Origin: Runella rosea
GTDB lineage: Bacteria; Bacteroidota; Bacteroidia; Cytophagales; Spirosomataceae
Assembly (NCBI RefSeq): GCF_003325355.1
Contig: NZ_CP030850.1
Span: 744,001 to 808,000 of the forward strand
DNA: 64,000 nucleotides
Reading direction: 5' to 3'
This document shows positions 60,589 through 64,000 of this stretch, piece after piece. Each line of letters starts with the position of its first letter. Within the stretch, counting starts at the first letter, position 1. A program made the position numbers and the translations under genes. The notes under the pieces were generated by a model, which was not told the DNA's origin, ran no database searches, and was given only the letters and a program-made list of their open reading frames with translations.

Positions 60589-60680
60589 AAAATCACAGCT
60601 AACATCTGTATAAACAAAACTGAAACCCCTGAGATGAAATGATTGAACTTAATGTTTCGTTTCATCAGCCACTTGAAGCG

Positions 60681-60730
60681 TTTTGAGTCAAGCCAATCCG
60701 TTATGGTTAACGAATTAGCTTGACTCAAAA
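60681..60730. repeat. Long inverted repeat downstream of the PmoA-like gene
   Basis: TTTTGAGTCAAGC (60681-60693) and GCTTGACTCAAAA (60718-60730) are exact 13-bp arms with a 24-base loop, just after the stop of the PmoA-like gene. On the minus strand it may act as a terminator; there is no long T-run. Confidence 0.6.
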
Positions 60731-60747
60731 GTGATGAATAGAAATCG

Positions 60748-61779
60748 TTACTTAACTTTACCAAAATCAGCGGCAATCTGATTGATTTTGTCGTCCGATA
60801 ATGTCTCAGATGCAATCACGGTGCGGTAACGGAAGGTGGTTGACTCGCCATTTTTGAGTTGGAGGTTTATTTCTTCTTTTCCTTGGCTGAATACCTTCAT
60901 TCCGAGGGGGTTGGCCGCAAAAAGCCCGTAGCCCCGGGCGTGCCAGTAGGTAGGATAACCAGCGTTTTTGGGGTGGTCGAGAATCACTAAGTTAACGGTT
61001 TCGTTGCCCATTGTTCCGCGCAAATTACACCAACGGGCGCGTTTGCTCCATACATCTTCGCCTTCAATGCCTTCGCTGTTTCGATAACTGCCCGATACGC
61101 CAGTGTTGTCCATCACGGGCACTTTCGTGGCCACTCCCGACGCATCCGTAAATACCTCGGGGCTTTTGGAAGGGTGCTCCAATTGGCGGGCCACCCGAAT
61201 CGCAAACATTCCGTCTTTCACGTCTTTGAAAGTGACAAGGTCAGTTTTAGCCGTGAGCGTGGTGATACGATCCACGGTGCGGGTGGTGGCGTCGCCGCTG
61301 AATACGTAGGTGGTGATTTCGGTCAGCATCAGGCCGCCGTTTTTGTCGAGCCAGTCGGCTGTTACGGTCAATTCACCCTGTTTTTTGCCACTTTTCAGGC
61401 TTTTGATGCCCGTGTGTACTATCGTGCCGTAGGTTCCTTTTGAGCTGGGAGGGGTCAGAGAGTTGTTCCAGAAATCGTGCCCGTTGACGGCTTCATAGTT
61501 GAGCCACATTCCTACGTGGTGAGGGTGGTCAACGCGCTCACCTGGACGCGGGTCAAGCGGCCATCCGCGGGTAATGTTGGTGCCTTTGGCCGTGAGTAGA
61601 GGATACAATACGGCTTTTTTGAGGACGGAAGGGCCAGGGTAAAAATAATTCGTGAACGGTTTGCCATCAATGGAGACTTCCACTTTTTTATCCGCAGATT
61701 TGTCCGTCAGTACAACTCCCTTTTGGGCATAAGCGCCAAGGGATAAAAAGGCTAATGCAGTACAGAAAATAGATTTCAT
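60748..61779 (-). CDS. Secreted DUF6807/PmoA-like protein
   Basis: 343 residues with a signal peptide (ends GAYAQ). The family block GERVDHPHHVGMWLNYEAVNGHDFW and LDHPKNAGYPTYWHARGYGLFAANPLG match the DUF6807 group annotated as methane-oxygenase-PmoA-like, despite no true relation to methane oxidation. Conserved histidines suggest metal or sugar binding, and Bacteroidota copies often sit in sugar-use loci. No such neighbours are visible here. Confidence 0.85.
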   Translation of the reverse strand: MKSIFCTALAFLSLGAYAQKGVVLTDKSADKKVEVSIDGKPFTNYFYPGPSVLKKAVLYPLLTAKGTNITRGWPLDPRPGERVDHPHHVGMWLNYEAVNGHDFWNNSLTPPSSKGTYGTIVHTGIKSLKSGKKQGELTVTADWLDKNGGLMLTEITTYVFSGDATTRTVDRITTLTAKTDLVTFKDVKDGMFAIRVARQLEHPSKSPEVFTDASGVATKVPVMDNTGVSGSYRNSEGIEGEDVWSKRARWCNLRGTMGNETVNLVILDHPKNAGYPTYWHARGYGLFAANPLGMKVFSQGKEEINLQLKNGESTTFRYRTVIASETLSDDKINQIAADFGKVK

Positions 61780-61891
61780 GTAGTTTGTGCAGTGGTTAAT
61801 TTTCTTTCGTTTGGTAGTATAGTGTACGAACGAACACTAAGAATAGACTACGATTAAAAGCCCATATTCACTTTTTTTACCCGCACTTTTG

Positions 61892-61899
61892 TAAGTTTG
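61892..61899 (+). promoter_or_regulatory. Bacteroidota-type -7 element before rnhA
   Basis: TAAGTTTG matches TAnnTTTG. It lies only four bases before the ATG at 61904, so the transcript would start at or within a base or two of the initiation codon (leaderless or nearly so). Confidence 0.45.
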
Positions 61900-61903
61900 T
61901 GGC

Positions 61904-62536
61904 ATGGCTAAAAAACAAAAATATTATGTCGTGTGGGAAGGACGTAAACGAGGTGTGTTTACGGACTGGACCGACTGTGAGGCCCAAATCAAGGGTTTTC
62001 CTGAAGCTAAATTTAAGTCATTTGACACCATTAAGGAGGCAGAAGAAGCCCTGAAAGAAAATTATTGGGCTTTTATTTCACCCAAAACGGCCAAAGCGCC
62101 GCTCAAAGAAGCTCCCGCAAAGATTGGCAATCCCAACCTAGAAAGTATTGCGGTAGATGCCGCCTGGAACACCGCAACGGGCGATGTGGAATACCAAGGG
62201 GTATACCTCCGCACGGGGCAAAAAATATTTCATCAAGGCCCGTTTCGGGATGGAACGAACAACATCGGGGAGTTTTTGGCGATTGTGCACGGTCTAGCGT
62301 ACCTTCAAAAACACCAAAGTAATCTACCGATTTATTCGGATTCTCGCACCGCCATCAGTTGGATAAAACGTAAACATGCCAACACTAAACTTGAAGTAAC
62401 GCCTGCCAACAAGCAAATCTTTGAACTGCTCCAACGCGCCGAGGAATGGCTCTCCAAAAATAAATTTACCAATCAGATTTTGAAATGGGAAACGGAATAT
62501 TGGGGGGAGAATCCGGCAGATTTTGGGCGCAAGTAA
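61904..62536 (+). CDS. rnhA: Ribonuclease HI with viroplasmin N-terminus
   Basis: 210 residues. Residues 1-50 (KYYVVWEGRKRGVFTDWTDCEAQIKGFPEAKFKSF) are a caulimovirus viroplasmin-like RNA-binding domain typical of Bacteroidota RNase HI. The RNase H domain (about 73-210) has the catalytic carboxylates in SIAVDAAWN, NNIGEFLAIVHGL and IYSDSRTAISW. It removes RNA from RNA-DNA hybrids. trmN6 and hemF follow at short intervals, so the three are likely co-transcribed. Confidence 0.92.
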   Translation: MAKKQKYYVVWEGRKRGVFTDWTDCEAQIKGFPEAKFKSFDTIKEAEEALKENYWAFISPKTAKAPLKEAPAKIGNPNLESIAVDAAWNTATGDVEYQGVYLRTGQKIFHQGPFRDGTNNIGEFLAIVHGLAYLQKHQSNLPIYSDSRTAISWIKRKHANTKLEVTPANKQIFELLQRAEEWLSKNKFTNQILKWETEYWGENPADFGRK

Positions 62537-62550
62537 CCGCCTAATCATCC

Positions 62551-63291
62551 ATGCCAAGAACTCCTGCTCCTTATTTTCAATTTAAAAAGTTTACCGTTTG
62601 GCACGACCGCAGTGCGTTGAAGGTTTGCACCGAAGCCTGTATTTTGGGGGCATACGTAAAGGTAACGGATGCGGCACGCGCTTTGGACATCGGGACTGGA
62701 ACTGGGCTGCTGGCGTTGATGGCGGCCCAACGAAATCATTTGATGCACATTGACGCGGTAGAAATAGAGGAACAAAACTACTTGCAAGCCGTTGATAATG
62801 TGGTCCAAAGCCCTTTTACGGAGCGCATAGCGGTGCATCATACGGCGATTCAGGATTGGCCTAGGGAAAATGAAAATCTGACTTCAAAATTTTTAGACTA
62901 CGACCTGATTATCAGCAATCCTCCCTTTTTTGCCAATCATCTGCGGTCGTCGTCAGCCGCGCGCAATCGGGCGTTGCATACCGATACGCTTTCTTTAGAG
63001 GAGTTGCTGGATTCGGTGGCGCGGTTATTGGCAGTAGAGGGACGTTTTGTGGTACTTTTACCCGCGTATGAAACCCAACTGTTGACGGAGATTGCCGCGG
63101 GTGCAGGGCTATGGCCGACCCGTCAATTGCAGGTTTTTCAACGGCACGACAAGCCGCTTTTTCGAATGATTACTACTTTTGAGCGTCATCATACCGAATC
63201 TGTTGTCGAATCTCTCTATATTCACCACCTTGATGGGAGCTATTCTGACGAGTTTCGAACTTTATTGAAAGAATACTACTTGATTTTTTAG
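62551..63291 (+). CDS. trmN6: tRNA1(Val) adenine-37 N6-methyltransferase
   Basis: 246 residues. S-adenosylmethionine binding is LDIGTGTGLLALMAAQ (about 49-64), and the N6-adenine motif is ISNPPFFANH. It methylates position 37 of the valine tRNA (E. coli YfiC/TrmN6). The C-terminal part ends in KEYYLIF. It lies 14 bases after rnhA. Confidence 0.9.
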   Translation: MPRTPAPYFQFKKFTVWHDRSALKVCTEACILGAYVKVTDAARALDIGTGTGLLALMAAQRNHLMHIDAVEIEEQNYLQAVDNVVQSPFTERIAVHHTAIQDWPRENENLTSKFLDYDLIISNPPFFANHLRSSSAARNRALHTDTLSLEELLDSVARLLAVEGRFVVLLPAYETQLLTEIAAGAGLWPTRQLQVFQRHDKPLFRMITTFERHHTESVVESLYIHHLDGSYSDEFRTLLKEYYLIF

Positions 63292-63324
63292 GAGTTAATC
63301 AAAACCACCCCAATACTACAATTC

Positions 63325-64000
63325 ATGCGCGATACGATTGCCACTTACTTTCAACACTTACAAGATACGATTTGTCAAGCCCTCGAAACCGCTGACGGCT
63401 TGGGTAAATTTAAAGAAGATAAATGGGAACACCACAGCGGCGGTGGCGGACGCTCTCGGGTGCTCGAAAATGGAAACATCATCGAAAAAGGAGGGGTTAA
63501 CTTTTCGGCCGTGCAGGGTCAAACTTCCGAAGCACTCATGCGTCAGATGAATCTGACCGAGCAGGCCGACTACTTTGCCACGGGCGTTTCGATAGTGATG
63601 CACCCAAACAGTCCGAAAGTGCCGATTATTCACATGAACGTGCGCTATTTTGAAATGTCAAACGGGGTGAGTTGGTTTGGCGGAGGCATTGACCTGACGC
63701 CACACTACGTGGTGGAAGAAGATGCCCGTTGGTTTCACCAACAATTGAAAGCCACTTGCGATAAACACGACCCTGAGTATTATCCTCGATTTAAAAAATG
63801 GGCAGATGATTATTTCTACATCCCCCACCGTCAGGAGACGCGTGGCGTAGGAGGTATCTTTTTTGATTATCAGAAGTCAGAAGACAAAGAGAGCCTTTTT
63901 CGTTTTGTGCAGGCCGTGGGAGAAACCTTTGCTCCGACGTATACGCACCTGATGTTAAAAAATAAAGACATCCCTTTTACCGAAGCCGAAAAAGAATGGC
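63325..64000 (+). CDS. hemF: Oxygen-dependent coproporphyrinogen-III oxidase (3' end outside window)
   Basis: The frame starts with ATG at 63325 and is open to the window end, giving 225 visible residues of a protein near 300. Family blocks are KWEHHSGGGGRSRVLENG, EKGGVNFSAVQG, MNVRYFEMSNGVSWFGGGIDLTPHY and YIPHRQETRGVGGIFFDY. It oxidises coproporphyrinogen III to protoporphyrinogen IX in heme synthesis. The ATG is 33 bases past trmN6 in the same direction. The truncation is only the window edge. Confidence 0.95.
   Translation, partial: MRDTIATYFQHLQDTICQALETADGLGKFKEDKWEHHSGGGGRSRVLENGNIIEKGGVNFSAVQGQTSEALMRQMNLTEQADYFATGVSIVMHPNSPKVPIIHMNVRYFEMSNGVSWFGGGIDLTPHYVVEEDARWFHQQLKATCDKHDPEYYPRFKKWADDYFYIPHRQETRGVGGIFFDYQKSEDKESLFRFVQAVGETFAPTYTHLMLKNKDIPFTEAEKEW

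Larger units (their letters stand above)
59866..60613. mobile_element. Candidate gene cassette bounded by inverted repeats
   Basis: Inner arms TGTTAGCTGTG (59881-59891) and CACAGCTAACA (60594-60604) are an exact 11-bp inverted repeat; outer arms TTATACA (59866-59872) and TGTATAA (60607-60613) are also complementary. They enclose two AT-rich genes read right to left, and the inner left arm contains the stop codon of the second gene. The arms resemble integron-type core sites (GTTAGCT versus consensus GTTRRRY, one mismatch). No integrase is present nearby. The structure is seen; mobility is inferred. Confidence 0.4.

Noticed and set aside
60585-60815. A minus-strand frame of 76 codons between the pair and the PmoA-like gene
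   Set aside because: It overlaps the clear C-terminus of the PmoA-like gene and the long inverted repeat; composition is not protein-like.
1-64000. tRNA, rRNA, CRISPR or prophage
   Set aside because: Reading through the spacers showed no cloverleaf-like sequence with the usual GGTTCGA loop, no rRNA blocks, no regularly spaced direct repeats and no phage structural genes.

Overview
The window reads as chromosome from a Bacteroidota bacterium, most likely of the Cytophagales (a Runella/Spirosoma/Dyadobacter-like organism; the exact genus is inference). The evidence is a SusC/SusD pair, a type IX secretion C-terminal sorting domain, several families typical of the phylum (DUF2911, DUF6807/PmoA-like, RNase HI with an N-terminal viroplasmin domain), -7 elements of the Bacteroidota type TAnnTTTG, and few Shine-Dalgarno sequences. 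Most of the sequence is ordinary housekeeping and sugar metabolism at moderate GC. Two stretches, about 5.6-10.1 kb and 59.8-60.7 kb, are clearly richer in A+T and look acquired.

Layout. 1-5.6 kb: a partial beta-lactamase-fold hydrolase, a TPR protein, OsmC, a rhodanese-thioredoxin lipoprotein, a HipA-like kinase overlapping a DUF3037 gene, an ankyrin protein and a zinc-ribbon protein. 5.6-10.1 kb: AT-rich island with a DUF1016/PDDEXK protein, a class A beta-lactamase lipoprotein and a 660-residue protein with a HEPN-like C-terminus. 10.3-15.6 kb: M14 peptidase, a short SSB, a receiver-domain protein, an alpha/beta hydrolase. 15.8-24.2 kb: 6-phosphogluconate dehydrogenase, SusD, SusC, a divergent AraC regulator and an FGGY (gluconokinase-like) kinase, which together suggest a sugar-acid utilisation locus. 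24.2-31 kb: YCF48-like protein, TPR protein, M16 protease, ispF, amidohydrolase, MoxR ATPase, kdsA. 31-38.7 kb: hydrolase, lipoprotein, a T9SS-sorted protein, an apionate-lactonase-like protein, an ABC1/UbiB kinase with a TetR regulator. 38.9-46.7 kb: Na+/H+ antiporter, GH31, CPBP protease, lgt, ECF sigma with an overlapping small membrane gene, type III polyketide synthase. 46.9-53.4 kb: GHMP sugar kinase, FucP-like transporter, SDR, msrB, VOC protein, ssb, mutY. 53.5-64 kb: HU, TPR, a 29-residue basic protein, RNase G/E, queA-like gene, DUF2911, the small AT-rich pair, the PmoA-like protein, rnhA, trmN6 and a 3'-truncated hemF.

The most interesting structure is shared by the two AT-rich units. 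Each ends in the motif GCTAACAAG, which supplies the stop codon of its last gene. Each has an inverted copy of the motif before its first gene (exact over 11 bp for the unit at 59881-60604, imperfect for the HEPN unit), and a hairpin lies just beyond the 3' copy. This resembles the core sites of recombination cassettes (integron attC-like), but no integrase is present and the idea needs a genome-wide search. Other unusual items are long perfect hairpins between convergent genes (24 bp at 36235-36294, 19 bp at 58457-58497), a palindrome used twice inside the DUF1016 gene, a 38-bp palindromic element between susC and the AraC gene, mutually exclusive hairpins at 10263-10287, and several tiny genes (29, 39, 50, 52 residues). 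No rRNA, tRNA, CRISPR array, complete insertion sequence or prophage was seen.
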